A stretch of 29,826 nt of DNA from Pholiota molesta. Its lineage: Eukaryota > Basidiomycota > Agaricomycetes > Agaricales > Strophariaceae. Both the position numbers and the translations under genes were made by a program. The notes under the pieces are model-generated. The model made no database searches and had not been told where the DNA came from. It saw only the letters and a program-made list of their open reading frames with translations. Positions 1 to 10,961 of this stretch are shown here, one piece after another. The DNA lies in assembly GCA_014925825.1 (NCBI GenBank), contig JACGCK010000386.1:1-29826 (forward strand), written 5' to 3'. Within the stretch, counting starts at the first letter, position 1, and each line of letters opens with the position of its first letter.

Positions 1-146
1 TCCATGGTAAGCACTGGCGTCGGTGGTTTTGGAATGAGACTCAAGACATCTCCGATGGGAACTGGGCTAGCGGCGGTGGCTGTGTTGCCGAACGGAGTCT
101 CCAACACGTGCCTGGTCCAGAAATAGACGAAAAGATCATTGGCCGG
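1..146 (-). CDS. Possible 5' part of a minus-strand gene running off the left edge
   Basis: On the minus strand one frame is open from about 146 to the window edge and reads like protein, with segments such as NDLFVYFWTRHVLETPFGN and PIGDVLSLIPKPPTP. No ATG opens this frame directly. One possible start is an ATG at 240 followed by a gt at 234 and an acceptor ending at 147, giving an 88-nt intron, but this is speculative. The plus strand is also open over part of the stretch (ATG at 4 to a stop near 126), so the strand is not certain. I recognise no family. If real, the gene is head-to-head with the STE50 remnant that starts at 251. Confidence 0.3.
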
Positions 147-250
147 CTCCGGTGAGGCTGTTGAATGTTGCCATCTTGACCAGCTTTCTCTCAATTACGA
201 CCCCATCATTCCCCTTCCCTCTCTTCTCCTATACCCCCATTTTCGCCTCG

Positions 251-1541
251 ATGGACCTACTGGTTTCCAGCAAGCACCTTCTCGACTGGGAGGAAGCAGA
301 CGTTCATCAGTGGTTCTCAGTCCTTGGATTTGCTCACTACGAGCGCCAAATTAGAGGTACGCAAATTGATAGCCTGTTTTATTCATAGGCACTTCCTAAC
401 TTGTTACAGAGCACGGAATACGAGGAGATACTCTGTGCCTTCTAGATGCCGAGGCACTCAAGTCGATGGGCGTCGCTTCAGTCGGCCAAAGATTATCCAT
501 TCTCAAGGCTATTTATGATCTCAAAATTGCCCTTAATATCCCATTGGGCGAAGATGATTATGTTCCTCCATGTATGTATGAGCCTTTTTGATTATGGAAG
601 CAAATTGTTACTAAATAACAAAAGCCGAAGCCACTGAAATGCTTTCCCTGGACGATATCCATTCGAGCGTAAAGGACCAAGGTGCTTTCATCTTTTCATA
701 TTTCCTCAGATAGTTTTGCTCAAGTCTCCTTCGTGATGTAGGACAGCGACTGCGCGTTCTTGAAGAGAACACCCGAACAGTTAATAACGCGATGCGATCA
801 TTTCTGGACGAGATCACTAAACTCCGTCTGTCAATGGGGCTCCCTGTGAATAACACTACATTCATTATACTTTCAAGACTAATCACGATTATTTACAGGC
901 TGATGAAAAGACTCGCAAGCAAATCCCTTATCTCCGAAGTGATATCGAAGCGATAGGCAGGGCTGCATTAGGTTCAAATTTAACGACTTCAACTCACGTC
1001 AAGGGAGCCCGACTCAGCCTCCAATCACAATTCCAGCCTCCACAAACGCGCAGACCTCATACCCAACTCCCAAATCTGCCACTAATGATATCTCAGACAG
1101 CACGAAAGTGAGCCTCGAAGACCCACATGGAAGGTCCTTCCAGCAGCCCTTAAAAAGCATCGTATCAAAACCGAGGAGTGGCCCAATTATGCCATGTTCA
1201 TTGCTTTTGGTCCTCCCAGTGAGTTTCTCATCTTTTGACAATCTAGCAGAGATAAAATAGCTCCTTCCTTTGTACACTAGATAATCGCACAAAGCGAAAA
1301 TTGGAGCGGACTGAAAAGCCCTTATATCTTTTCAAGAAGCTTAAGGAAGCTAAGAAGAACCCCGCCTTCGTTTTGAAGAACATGAAAGACATTCGCTCGT
1401 CCAAAACCGACGACGTTAGCAGTTCTCGAGAGTCTCTGCCTGACACCTCTAGTATAAGCACAAGTTGCACAACTAGCTTGCAAGGCTACCCGACCCCCTC
1501 TTCGTCCACCCATTAAACCCTCAAACCTCACCTTAGAATAG
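251..1541 (+). pseudogene. Decayed tandem duplicate of STE50 (SAM and RA remnants, no SH3)
   Basis: The exons 251-356, 410-571, 625-681, 742-845, about 899-1218 and 1281-1541 match the intact STE50-type gene at 3071, with all five introns at the same places and in the same phases. The SAM domain is intact (LDWEEADVHQWFSVLGF ... GQRLSILKAIYDLKIALNIP); by hand count 49 of 79 residues match the downstream copy. After exon 4 the frame breaks. Reading on from the expected acceptor at 898 gives a stop at 1109. The linker and RA-domain start match the paralogue only in another frame, reachable through an alternative acceptor at 960. One base is missing at about 1126, just before WKVLPAALKKHRIK. A further shift lies near 1480, before RPPLRPPIKPSNLTLE. 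No SH3 sequence follows. A SAM-plus-coiled-coil product of about 213 residues could still be made, so 'pseudogene' covers the loss of RA and SH3 function, not proven silence. Confidence 0.85.
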
Positions 1542-3070
1542 ACTACGTATACCCTCGCTTACGGTAAGTCACCACTATTTCTCGTCTCTCTAACACAATT
1601 TAAAAATTATTTAGGAACATCTTTAACCATTATCTATTGGGATAACTCTACCTTATGGGCGCTTAATTCATGGACCTACCTGCAACCCTTTATTCGCCCT
1701 TCTTCATCATGGATGTGATTTCCTAGACTTCGGGGCTTCCACCCATTTGACACATACGCCTTCTTCTTATATCGCGCCAGTCGTCGGCGCTCAGTTTGGA
1801 TGGGCGGATGTCTGCCTGGGTCAAACAGATAAAACCAGCGCCAACGGCACCTATTGTATGACCATCTCCTTTTGTCACTTTATTCGGCCTATTCGGAGGC
1901 AACGCCTGCAAAGTCCTTGGCAAGATCAGATACATGCGCTGATGCAAGATTGCCGCCCGCAAATAACAATCGGAGGACTACGAACTTTTTCTCTCATCCT
2001 CGCATTGAACCTCTCTGCTCCTGATGCTTTCTCTTTCCATTCTATACCATTCGTTATCATGTTAACTTCGCCTCGGACGCAGTTGCTGGGAACTCTCGGA
2101 CTACGGAGATGATGGACAGTAAAAAGATATAGGTAAAGCCTTCTACCGTGTACTTGCTTACCCTATCTACCTCATTATCAACCACGCCCTTATGCCACTC
2201 CTTTACTGTATGTATGTATGTACTATTTTCTGTACCCATAGTTACCCGCACGACTACAAGTGTTGTGTATATGATCACCGCTATGAATATTGGGAACAAT
2301 CTGTATCTATCCAATCCACTGTCTGCCATCGCTTCAACTATGGAGGTTGAAATCAGTATCAAATCTGTCATGAGGCGCGTTAATCCTGTTGAGTTAATTC
2401 TTTGTCTAGCTTATTATTATAAGACCTCTGTTCTCAATTCGCCCCATGGCTCGACCGAGCTTGCCGCACTAAGTATGGGTCGAACCTAGAATAAGATAGC
2501 TTTCTCCCCAGCGCGGTGCTGGCCTCAGCGTAAGTTGCATACTCTGCCCCGCTCAAGCATGTAGCCTTTAACACTTCCGAGCGGTATTAGAGTAATAGCG
2601 CAGAAGATGCGAACAGAAAGTCGAAACTTCAAGTTCAAGGATAAATTGGGAGTCACAAGCGGCTTGCACAAGTTGGCAATAATGCACAGCATTCAGAAAT
2701 AAACTAAGTACATACTTAACATTGAATGTGCTAATATCATACGTATCACACTTCATAAGTCGAGTTGAATCTTCCCCGAACTTGGGTCATTTTGAAGAGA
2801 CTTTTGATGATTTTCGCCATGACGAGGCAAGTTAAGTACCTCGTTTCTGAGTGAACGCGGCGCAATGAACGCGACTGCGGGGTGAATGTGTCACGTGTGT
2901 AACACCCAATAAAGATGCTTCATTGCTTGAGCTTGTAACCTGTGTTGGCTTGCATCTGAACAGCTTCATTCGTTTCTCTTGGCCCCGATTCATTTTGTCC
3001 ACTACTAGTACCCAGCTCCCCAAGCCGCCTACGACACGAAAACAACCGTATCTTCGACGAATCTCCACCT
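1542..3070. other. Intergenic region between STE50 remnant and STE50
   Basis: No convincing gene. An intron-like segment at 1564-1614 (gtaagt, a ctaac branch site, atttag) directly follows the remnant and suggests that its transcription unit once continued. Open frames of up to about 120 codons (for example 1747-2112 plus and 2057-2371 minus) overlap each other and match nothing I recognise. A short TATG microsatellite lies around 2210-2222. A CACGTG hexamer at 2892-2897, about 175 bp before the STE50 start codon, may be a promoter element. Confidence 0.6.
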
Positions 3071-5543
3071 ATGGACGGTCTTGCCTCGGACCGACATATC
3101 CTCGACTGGGACGAGACGGACGTTCATAACTGGCTTTCGGGTCTTGGCTATTCTCAATATGAAAGCCAAATACGGGGTACGAGTCTGCTGCCGGTATCAC
3201 TGTGCTCTATAATGACGTGTTGCTCGCAGAGCACAATGTGAAGGGGGATACACTGTGTGAATTCAAACCGGAAGACCTCAAAGCGTTGGGCGTCAAGACC
3301 ATTGGCCAACGGCTATCGATTCTGAAGGCCATATACCAAGTGAAGCTCGCCCACAACATCCCAATGGACGAAACACATTACGTTCCTCCCTGTCAGTATT
3401 CTTTGCTTGTCCTATTGCACATTGATTTACCAACGGTGTGGCACCAGCTGAGGCCCCCGAACGTGTGGAAAATATCAACATGGAGAAGCTTCATTCCATC
3501 GTGAAGGACCAAGGTATTCTTATATTACTGTACAACGTATACCCCTGCTATAAACTTTATATCAGCGCAACGACTACGGATGTTGGAAGAAGATAATCGG
3601 AATCTGACTGGCACACTACAATCATTCATGGAAGAGTTCAATAATATCCGATCATCTTCGGGACGGCCAGTAAGTTATTCAGTTCGTCGTTGATTCCCTG
3701 TTTAAGTATATTGACCATATGTAGGATGATTCTCCGGCGGGTGGAATCAGAAGGCAACCTTCATTCAAATGGGCACAATTCGTTAAGCCGCAAAAGTCGC
3801 CGACGAAAACCGATATCGAATCACCGCATCCTTCTCCTTTGCGATTGGAACACAATACTCCCAGCATTTCCCAAAATCAAAATGCTGGCCCTTCAACGCT
3901 GCCATCTATTCCCGCTGATAAGTCACGGAACATTCCACCACCACCCGAGACCCCTACTGTCCCCAAAGCCACGAAGCAAGAGAGTTCAGATAATCTCAAG
4001 AGTTTCAAAGTTAGCTTGGAGGATCCAACGTGGAAGGTACTCCCTGCTGCACTGAAGAAGTATCGCATCAACAACGATAATTGGCAAAGCTATGCTATGT
4101 TCATCTGTTATGGGCCTTCCGGTAAGTCATCGGCCCAAACGTGTTTGAACTTCTAAATTCAAGGTATCTTGATAGGAAATCGAATAGAGCGATGCTTGAG
4201 CTACGATGAAAAGCCTCTGCTTCTCTTCCAAAAGCTGAAAGACGCTAAGAAGAACCCTGTCTTCATGCTCAAACACATCAAAGATATCCGCTCACCGATA
4301 GCTGTTGCACAACAGAAACAAGCCGCACGTAAAGCATCATCAGTGATATCTCAAGAATCCACCGTTACCACCGCCACGCAAGGTCATCAGAGAACGGCTT
4401 CATCAGCGCGCAATCTACACAGGCCACCCAAACTGGAAGTTCAGGACTTGTCTGCACCAACTCCGACCGCTTCAACAGGTTTGAGTCCACAACCGGGGTG
4501 GCCTGATAGCAATATGTTATCTCCCGATCCTTCAAGGCAAGATGAAGCACCAGTATCTGCCACAACTCTAACACCACATCTCTCATCATTCACAAACGGC
4601 TCCGGAATGAGCGGTTCGACATTGGTTACTCAAACTTCTTTTGGTCAAATCACTTCCAGACCGAAACAAAATGGGGATCCTTCGGAGACATCTACTGTCG
4701 GAGGAGGTGTGAGCGCACGAGAGATGCCGCCAGCATCTTCTAATGGTGTCTCATATGCGGTTGCGATATACCCATACATGGCGGAACAAGATGATGAGTT
4801 TGATGTGGTCGTGTGAGTACCCATCTCTTAACCCTGCCATTACCTCGCTGATGAATAATCCAGCGGCGATACCTTTGTGATTTTATCTCGGGCTCGAGGC
4901 TGGTGGGTTGTACAACGCGATCCAACAGGTTCAGGAGTTGTCGATACCGATATTGTCAAACAAGGCTGGGTTCCTGCTGGGTGTCTCCTTGAAACAAATG
5001 TGCCTGTCGCCTCGGCCATTGCTGAAGCAACTGCTGCTAAAAATGGATCACCGTCTACGTCATCACCGGACAGCGCTATCTCAAAAACACCAATCTTACC
5101 TCTGAGCATCATTTCGACGAGCTTTCCTGGTATTGCATTGATGGACTACAAGAAGAAGGGCGAAGAAGAACTCGACCTTGTCAAGGATGATGCATTGCGA
5201 GTGTTCAAGAGATATAATCACTGGTCATATGTAAGCGGTTCAATACTTCTCATGGGCTTCTTGTTCATCACCTTCCTGCAGGCTGTGAAAGAGGTCGGCG
5301 GAGATCGTGGATGGGTTCCTGTAAGTCTACGATATTCTTATCTTTCCTGTTACTGATCTTTCTCGGTATCAGTCATGGTTTATTGGAAAGGTTTCCCCCG
5401 CTGGTGGCAGTGCTCCTCCAATCACACCAGGTTCAGCTATACCATCAAATACGTCATCAGGCCTCGAAGATGGTCAAGGCCAGGTCTCGCCAATGTCATC
5501 TGCATTTCCTCCAGTTCAATCACGGACACCAATAGTGATCTAA
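3071..5543 (+). CDS. STE50: Ste50/Ubc2-type MAPK adaptor (SAM-RA-SH3-SH3)
   Basis: Nine exons (3071-3176, 3230-3391, 3448-3513, 3566-3669, 3725-4121, 4176-4812, 4864-5230, 5282-5320, 5373-5543) give 682 residues. An N-terminal SAM domain (about 11-77; LDWDETDVHNWLSGLGYSQY, GQRLSILKAIYQVK) is followed by a short coiled coil (about 100-140), a Ser/Pro-rich linker and a Ras-association domain (about 240-318; KVSLEDPTWKVLPAALKKY, then LLLFQKLKDAKKNPVFMLKH). Two SH3 domains follow at about 472-533 (AIYPYMAEQDDEFDV ... GWVPAGCLLE) and 580-636 (GIALMDYKKKGEEELDL ... GWVPSWFIGKV). The family binds the MAPKKK Ste11 through SAM and Ras/Cdc42 through RA, linking G-protein signals to the mating and filamentation MAPK cascade at the plasma membrane. 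The C-terminal SH3 pair is the basidiomycete form seen in Ustilago Ubc2. The start codon opens the SAM reading frame, as in the upstream copy. Confidence 0.93.
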
Positions 5544-7385
5544 TGGTTCATTCTCGTCTCTGGTTTTTGTGCTCTCCTTCCATCCTCAGTCGAATTCATC
5601 ATCATCAGCAACATGGACGCAAGCTGCTTGGCCAGCAGTTTTTCCCCTACAGCATGGCTCACTTACTGTACACACTACATTCTGTTCTCGTTATTTATAT
5701 TCATCTTTGCAAACATGCCCAGCACACTCATTTGTATTCAATAATGATATCCCTGACGCCTTTCTTCTTCTTCGAAATTATCAACATAATTGACGCCGCT
5801 GGTCGGAGTGAACCGAATCCCATGGACCTTTCCCTGCGGGCATACCTGGCTTCATTTTTCTCCCGTGCGTCAGCCATTCTTTTGTTTTTCAATCTCCCCA
5901 TTCTTCCGCAATAATCTGGAAGGCCTTCTCGGCAATTGATTTACGAATCCGTTCTATAATGTAGAATATGTATTGACACTTTTTTCCCTTCTCGGCGGAC
6001 AGGATGTACTCTATATCCGTAATCAGCTGTATTCTTTGCACAATTTATCACTCGTGGATTTAGTGATATAACGCTATGTGCTTTCTGTGCTTCCGTGCTT
6101 ATCGATATGAATGTTCATCAGTAGTGGCGGTACGTCTTCCTTTCATTCCCTTGCCTTCGGCTAGAATAATTGTTTGCAGTTTCATAGAAATTTCTACTTT
6201 CTAAAAATCGTGATATCAACATCCACTGTCAATGTTCAAATGGCAAGATTGTCGGAGGTGGTTAATTTAACGCTGCATTGCACAAATAAACTGTCTCTGA
6301 CCTGAGGGTGAGCGGAAAATAAATCACTTGCCCATTAACTTGGCGCTGACACTTTTACTCAAGAGATTGAATCGATGAATCCTAGATTGGCTATTTCGTT
6401 CTCATTTACTCCATGTCCAAGGTCAAAATTAGTGCAAATTACACATGTCATTAAAGTGGGGTACATTCAACAAGTCTGTTGATGCTTTCTGGGGTCGACA
6501 ACGTTTTTCATGGGCGGTAACTGCAGAAATTAAGCGTCAACTGGCGCACCCACAGTGTGAACCACAAACACATGATGTGTGTGTACCCACATTCATAGGT
6601 CCCGATGACTTACCTACTTTCTTATCATGGTTCAGGCTCGAGCTCATCATTTCCCGATTTTAAAAGATAACAGCTCCGTTGCTCGCAGCTAGTCGTAACT
6701 CCGCGCACTCTCAGCTAATAAGGTCGTCCTCATGCTTTACATGTACACGACTAGACTTCAGGGAATTACGCACTGTCCTGAACGCTCGGCCAACGTGTTC
6801 GTCCTTTAATAACCCTATTACCAGGGTCTTCTGAATAACCACGGCGAGCAGGGATGTCGCCGGGACTACCCTGATTCACGTTGGACTTACACCATAGATC
6901 CGGTGCACGTTTAGGACCTTGCGATAACAAGTTTGTTATCGTGTGAGTAGCCTAATTGTGAAGTAGAGCATGCCCCTACGGAGGAAGTCACCTTCGGAGT
7001 GGCTTGAGTGTCTCAAAAATTTTACAATAAAAACGCCTGCCTGCAGGGCACCACGCGATTATCACTCTACAATAGCCAAGCGAAATAAGTGTTTAATTTG
7101 CATATTCATTTCCCAAAGCATATATGAAATACATCAAGATCATAGTCTAAAAAACGGCATATTGACAGTTCAGTAGTTGGTACTAGATACAATTTAAAAG
7201 TACAAGTAAGAAAAGAAATATGACACACTGTACGAGAGTAGAGGTTGTCCAAACTTCCGAGAAGTCGGCCAAGAGCAATCAGAAAGCATAAGGAATCACT
7301 GACAAGAAGGGAAAGTTGAAAAGAGACAACGTGAAATGAAGAAGATTACGAATCCGAATTGATGACATCTAGTCCAAGGCTTAGA
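5544..7385. other. Intergenic region, no gene recognised
   Basis: The stretch holds the 3' flanks of STE50 (plus) and of the J-protein gene (minus), which converge here. Open frames at 5375-5914 and 6445-6663 are shadows or chance frames with no recognisable domain. Small inverted repeats occur at 6812-6827 (ACCCT, six bases, AGGGT) and 6922-6941. No tRNA, transposon ends or other repeat was recognised. Confidence 0.6.
6922..6941. repeat. Perfect 9-bp inverted repeat with 2-nt spacer
   Basis: The sequence is CGATAACAA, GT, TTGTTATCG. The arms are perfectly complementary with only two bases between them, so it is better suited to a dimeric protein-binding site than to an RNA hairpin. It lies in gene-free sequence between two convergent genes, so it is not at an obvious promoter. 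No function can be assigned. Confidence 0.5.
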
Positions 7386-8912
7386 TTAATGTTGCCAAAA
7401 TTTCTTCCTGTGCTGCCTCTCTTCGTGTGAGCGAGGATCAGGATCTAGGAAATAAATGAATCTCTATCAGCCTCATGGTTTTCATAAGATGGCTTTATCA
7501 GACAGATTTACTCACTGATGTTGGGTACATAGGCATCTAAAAGAAATACCATAGTCAGTCTGAGATCCGAACTGCAGAAGGAAACACTACGTACATTTAT
7601 CGGAACTTTTGCGAGAACGGCGGGAGTCGCGAGACCTATCTGTTGGAGCTAAATTCGAAAAACATGATACGTCAGGAAGTTGACAGTGATTGCGATCCCA
7701 AACACTCACGGATAGCGTCTCGATAGGCCGCGGGGTTTGGTGTGTACGGTGGAGGGGGAGCATGTACTCCGTAGTCCATCCTCGAGGGTGTTATAGGTTG
7801 AGAATGCGCAGGGGCCGGCGGTATGTACCGATGCCCCGAAGATTCGGTAACGCGTCTGGACGTCGGCTGATCTATTTGAGGCAAATACTCGTTTGGGGGT
7901 TGCTCGATTCCGTTGATAGTGCGGACCTCACGTCCATCGGGCAGAGTGCGAGTGATATGTTCATTACCCTATAAGTTGGCAAATGGATTGTTAGAACAAA
8001 GAACATGTACGAGAACTCCACCACGGGGCTTACATTCGAATCAACGCGTTTTCGGACAGTTTGAGTCACCCCATTTACGGTGGAGGATACGACGCTTTCG
8101 GAGACCCAGCGGCCATGGCCATTTGGACTCGGAAGACTGGGCATTGCTAACATTGGACCGAACCCAAATCTGGGACCCATACCGCCCATGCTGAAGGGAT
8201 CCCTGTCGATATCATCCATAAAGCTCTCGATTTCTGCCTGCATTCTGTGCACATGTTCGAAAGGACTCCTGCTGCTGTAGGAGTGGTGCCGGGAGCGAGA
8301 AGGCCCGCTTTGGAAAGGAGTGCCCTCGAAGATAGAGTTAAACAAAGTAAAAGGATCAGTAAATTCGAACCCCGAGAATGGTCTGTGATGGTGGGGGTAG
8401 AAGGGGTCAGGGAAGGTTTGGCCTCGAGAGGGGTAATGAGAACGGGAATAATCTCGTTGATGGCTGCCCCCAGGCATACGAGAGCCAATGAATTCTTCTT
8501 CGGGAGGAGGCCAGACGCCGTGCAAGTCGTATTCCTATCGGCGTTGTCAGAAACATATGATAGACGTTGCATAGAGGACTCACACTTCTCTTCTTGGAGT
8601 CGCTTAAGACCTCATATGCATTGTTGACCTACAGAGACGTCAGGACCGGGAGATAGATAACGAAGACGATAAGACGACGCACTCTGCGGAATTTCTCGTC
8701 AGATTCGGCCTTGTCGGCCGCGGTAGCACCCTGAGGAAGTCTGTCTGGGTGCGTTTGCAGCGCTCGTTTCTTGTACGCTTTGCGGACTGTTGGAGAGTTT
8801 CAGTACGATGATTAGCGCCAGAAGCAAAGCCGAAGTCGAGCAAAGGGGCCATACTTTCTTCTGTGGTTGCATTGCGCGAGATGCCGAGCTCTTCGTAGAG
8901 ACCAGTGGACAT
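7386..8912 (-). CDS. J-domain (Hsp40) co-chaperone, DNAJB6-like layout
   Basis: Eight exons on the minus strand (8912-8855, 8786-8683, 8628-8584, 8534-8034, 7968-7710, 7648-7595, 7536-7516, 7444-7386) give 366 residues. The J domain occupies about residues 5-73: LYEELGISRNATTEEIRKAY, the HPD triad at 32-34 that stimulates Hsp70 ATPase, and the helix IV end NNAYEVLSDSKKRSEYDLHG. The rest is a His/Ser/Pro/Phe-rich middle with FDPFT-like and GMGPRFGFGP segments, then a stretch like the client-binding part of DNAJB6/B2 proteins (SESVVSSTVNGVTQTVRKRV). There is no zinc-finger region and no typical class-B C-terminal domain. The C-terminal tail is basic and is built from very small exons (54, 21 and 59 nt), so its splicing is the least certain part. 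The gene is divergent from IPI3, with 179 bp between start codons. Confidence 0.88.
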
Positions 8913-9025
8913 GTTGTGTAGCGAGGAAGGAGGGCAGACGGACAGAAGCTGACGGCTACTTAAAGGCGGATAGGGTCTGAGGCAGAGAGTGCACGCGCCA
9001 CACATGCATCATTTCATTAATTGGT

Positions 9026-9031
9026 CACGTG
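9026..9031. promoter_or_regulatory. CACGTG box in the shared J-protein/IPI3 promoter
   Basis: A palindromic CACGTG hexamer lies in the 179-bp gap between the J-protein start codon (8912, minus) and the IPI3 start codon (9092, plus), within GGTCACGTGTG. Such boxes are bound by bHLH factors such as Cbf1 in fungi. Its placement between divergent starts suggests it could serve both genes; this is inference from position only. Confidence 0.4.
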
Positions 9032-9091
9032 TGCAAATTTATCCTGGCCTCCTCGAGGCGGCGACTGGTAAAAGCTAGTTCTCATCCTGCC

Positions 9092-10961
9092 ATGCTGCTT
9101 CAGGAAACAATACTCTGCGCAACCGCTCCCACACCAGCCCTCGCCGGCCCCGGGTTGATCGCCATCCACGATGTCCAGACCGGTGCCACACTTGCCTCGT
9201 TCAAACAGACCAATGCTGGTCCACATTCCGTTGCCGTTCTAGAATCAAAAAACACGCAAGGCGGCTATATTCTTGCTTCGCAGCCTGAGAAGTCCATCCT
9301 AAATGTGTACAACTTTCAAAAAGTGGGTCTCTCGTTATCAGACTTGGCGTCAGTGACGCGACTAATACATGGTCCAGGACCAAATCAGTCTAAAAATTGT
9401 GCTCCCAGAGAAGCTGACGTCCATAGCCATTGACCGCCGCGGCGAACTATGTGCAGGTGGAACAGCTGCTGGCCGGATCTACCTTTGGGAGGTGCAACTA
9501 CTTTTCCCTTTTCGTGAAATCTTGACTAAAGCTCCGATATGTCCAGACAGCGTCTGGCATTCTATACAATTCATGGGATGCGCATTATCGCCAAGTGAAC
9601 ATACTGCGTTTCACAAATGACGGCGCTGCCCTGGCTTCTGGAAGTGATGACTCTGGTGTGAGCGTCTGGTCGGTATCTAGGTCAATATGGCCTCGTCATT
9701 TGCTGCTTCCGTTGACTCATATGCTGCGGTTAGATTACTGGACGAAGATATGCAAAATGAACACCTAACGCCCTTGTGTACACTCTCCGATCACACACTT
9801 CCTGTCACCGACATAATTTGCGGAATTGGTGTGTTCCCGGACTGCCGCATTTTGACTTCCTCTCTCGATCACACTGTTAAGGTATTCATTTGTGATCTTT
9901 CATCTCGCTCATTTTTATTGATTGTGCTGCATCAAAAAGCTATGGGATCTTTCCTCCAGATCTCTACTGACGACGTTCCATTTCCCTCAACCTATCTCAC
10001 ACCTAGCATGGGATCTGACTGAACGGCTGTTCTTTGCCGCATCATCGGACGGGTCTATACATCAAATGAACTTATTCCGGGAACGCGCGTCTAAAATGGG
10101 CGGTACAGTGACCGAGGCCGTTGGAGGAGCGGGCGTCACTGACGTTATTCGTGTCGATGATGAAGAGAGTCGTGAAGCGCGGAAGAAGAGACTCATTTCC
10201 GTTGGGTACGCATCCACATTCATGACTTTGGGCAAATTTCATGTTTCTTATGAAACCTTACTCCCCATAGACACCCAATATCAAGCATCTGTATATCTTT
10301 AACCTCGACCGTTCTCCTTGTGGGCACAACAGATGGACTCATTCACCTATACGATATTCCTTCACATCAACAACTTCGCACGATATCGACACACAAGGGG
10401 ATGTCTATTGCTCATCTGCAGACAATGATCAAACCACCAGATTTAATAGGTCATATTAGCCTAGACTTTAGGCCCCGAGGCTCAAGCGATTCGAAGGATA
10501 TCATTCCTGTAAAACCTGTTATGCCCTTTCAACGGACGCGGGACCCCAAGGCTCGTGAAGCCCATGAAATAACAATCATGCTGCCGAGTACTAGCCGGGT
10601 GAGCAATATTCCAATCGTTTTCCGGGATACTTGTCTCTAATCAATACATCAGGCGTATAAAGATGAAGCATCATCATATACCACAGAGGAATTGATGCGC
10701 GATCATGCATTCTTCGTCCAACCAATGAACACAACAAAAGCGGGAGAAGCCAATCCCATTGCTCTCAACTCTAAAGTAGTAGAGCTAGAGGCAGAGCTAG
10801 AGAAACTACGAGACCAACTCGGCAAAGCAAAAGGCGTCAACGACGCCATGTGGGATACTGTGGTGCAACGATTGGTCACCCAAGTCAAGGACCAAGGGCT
10901 ATCTACACCAAAAGAAGACGATTCAGGAGAAAGAAGCAGGAAGAGAGGACGTGCAGTCTGA
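9092..10961 (+). CDS. IPI3: Ipi3/WDR18-like WD40 pre-rRNA processing protein
   Basis: Seven exons (9092-9322, 9378-9491, 9547-9680, 9734-9881, 9940-10205, 10271-10598, 10653-10961) give 509 residues. WD40 blades are visible from the N-terminus: GLIAIHDVQTGATLASFKQ, LCAGGTAAGRIYLWE, AALASGSDDSGVSVWSV, ILTSSLDHTVKLWDLSSRSL, FFAASSDGSIHQMNLF and LLVGTTDGLIHLYDI. A C-terminal coiled coil (SKVVELEAELEKLRDQLGKA) and a basic tail (RSRKRGRAV) follow. Ipi3 works with Rix1 and Ipi1 in removing ITS2 and maturing pre-60S particles in the nucleus. Six blades plus the C-terminal helix match the family layout. The frame is open upstream to 9029, but the MLLQE start at 9092 fits the family better. Its divergent neighbour is a J-protein; both are proteostasis/ribosome genes, so co-expression is plausible. 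Confidence 0.9.

Noticed and set aside
1747..2112. 121-codon plus-strand frame between the STE50 copies
   Set aside because: The minus strand is also open over most of it, the translation shows no domain, and no splice partners were found.
3071..5543. Possible link to a mating-type locus, given the STE50 gene
   Set aside because: No homeodomain, pheromone, pheromone receptor or MIP gene is in the window, so a mating-type context is not supported.
5375..5914. 179-codon frame overlapping the last STE50 exon
   Set aside because: Its first part is the wrong frame of the SH3-2 end and tail of STE50; the rest is low-complexity 3' flank.
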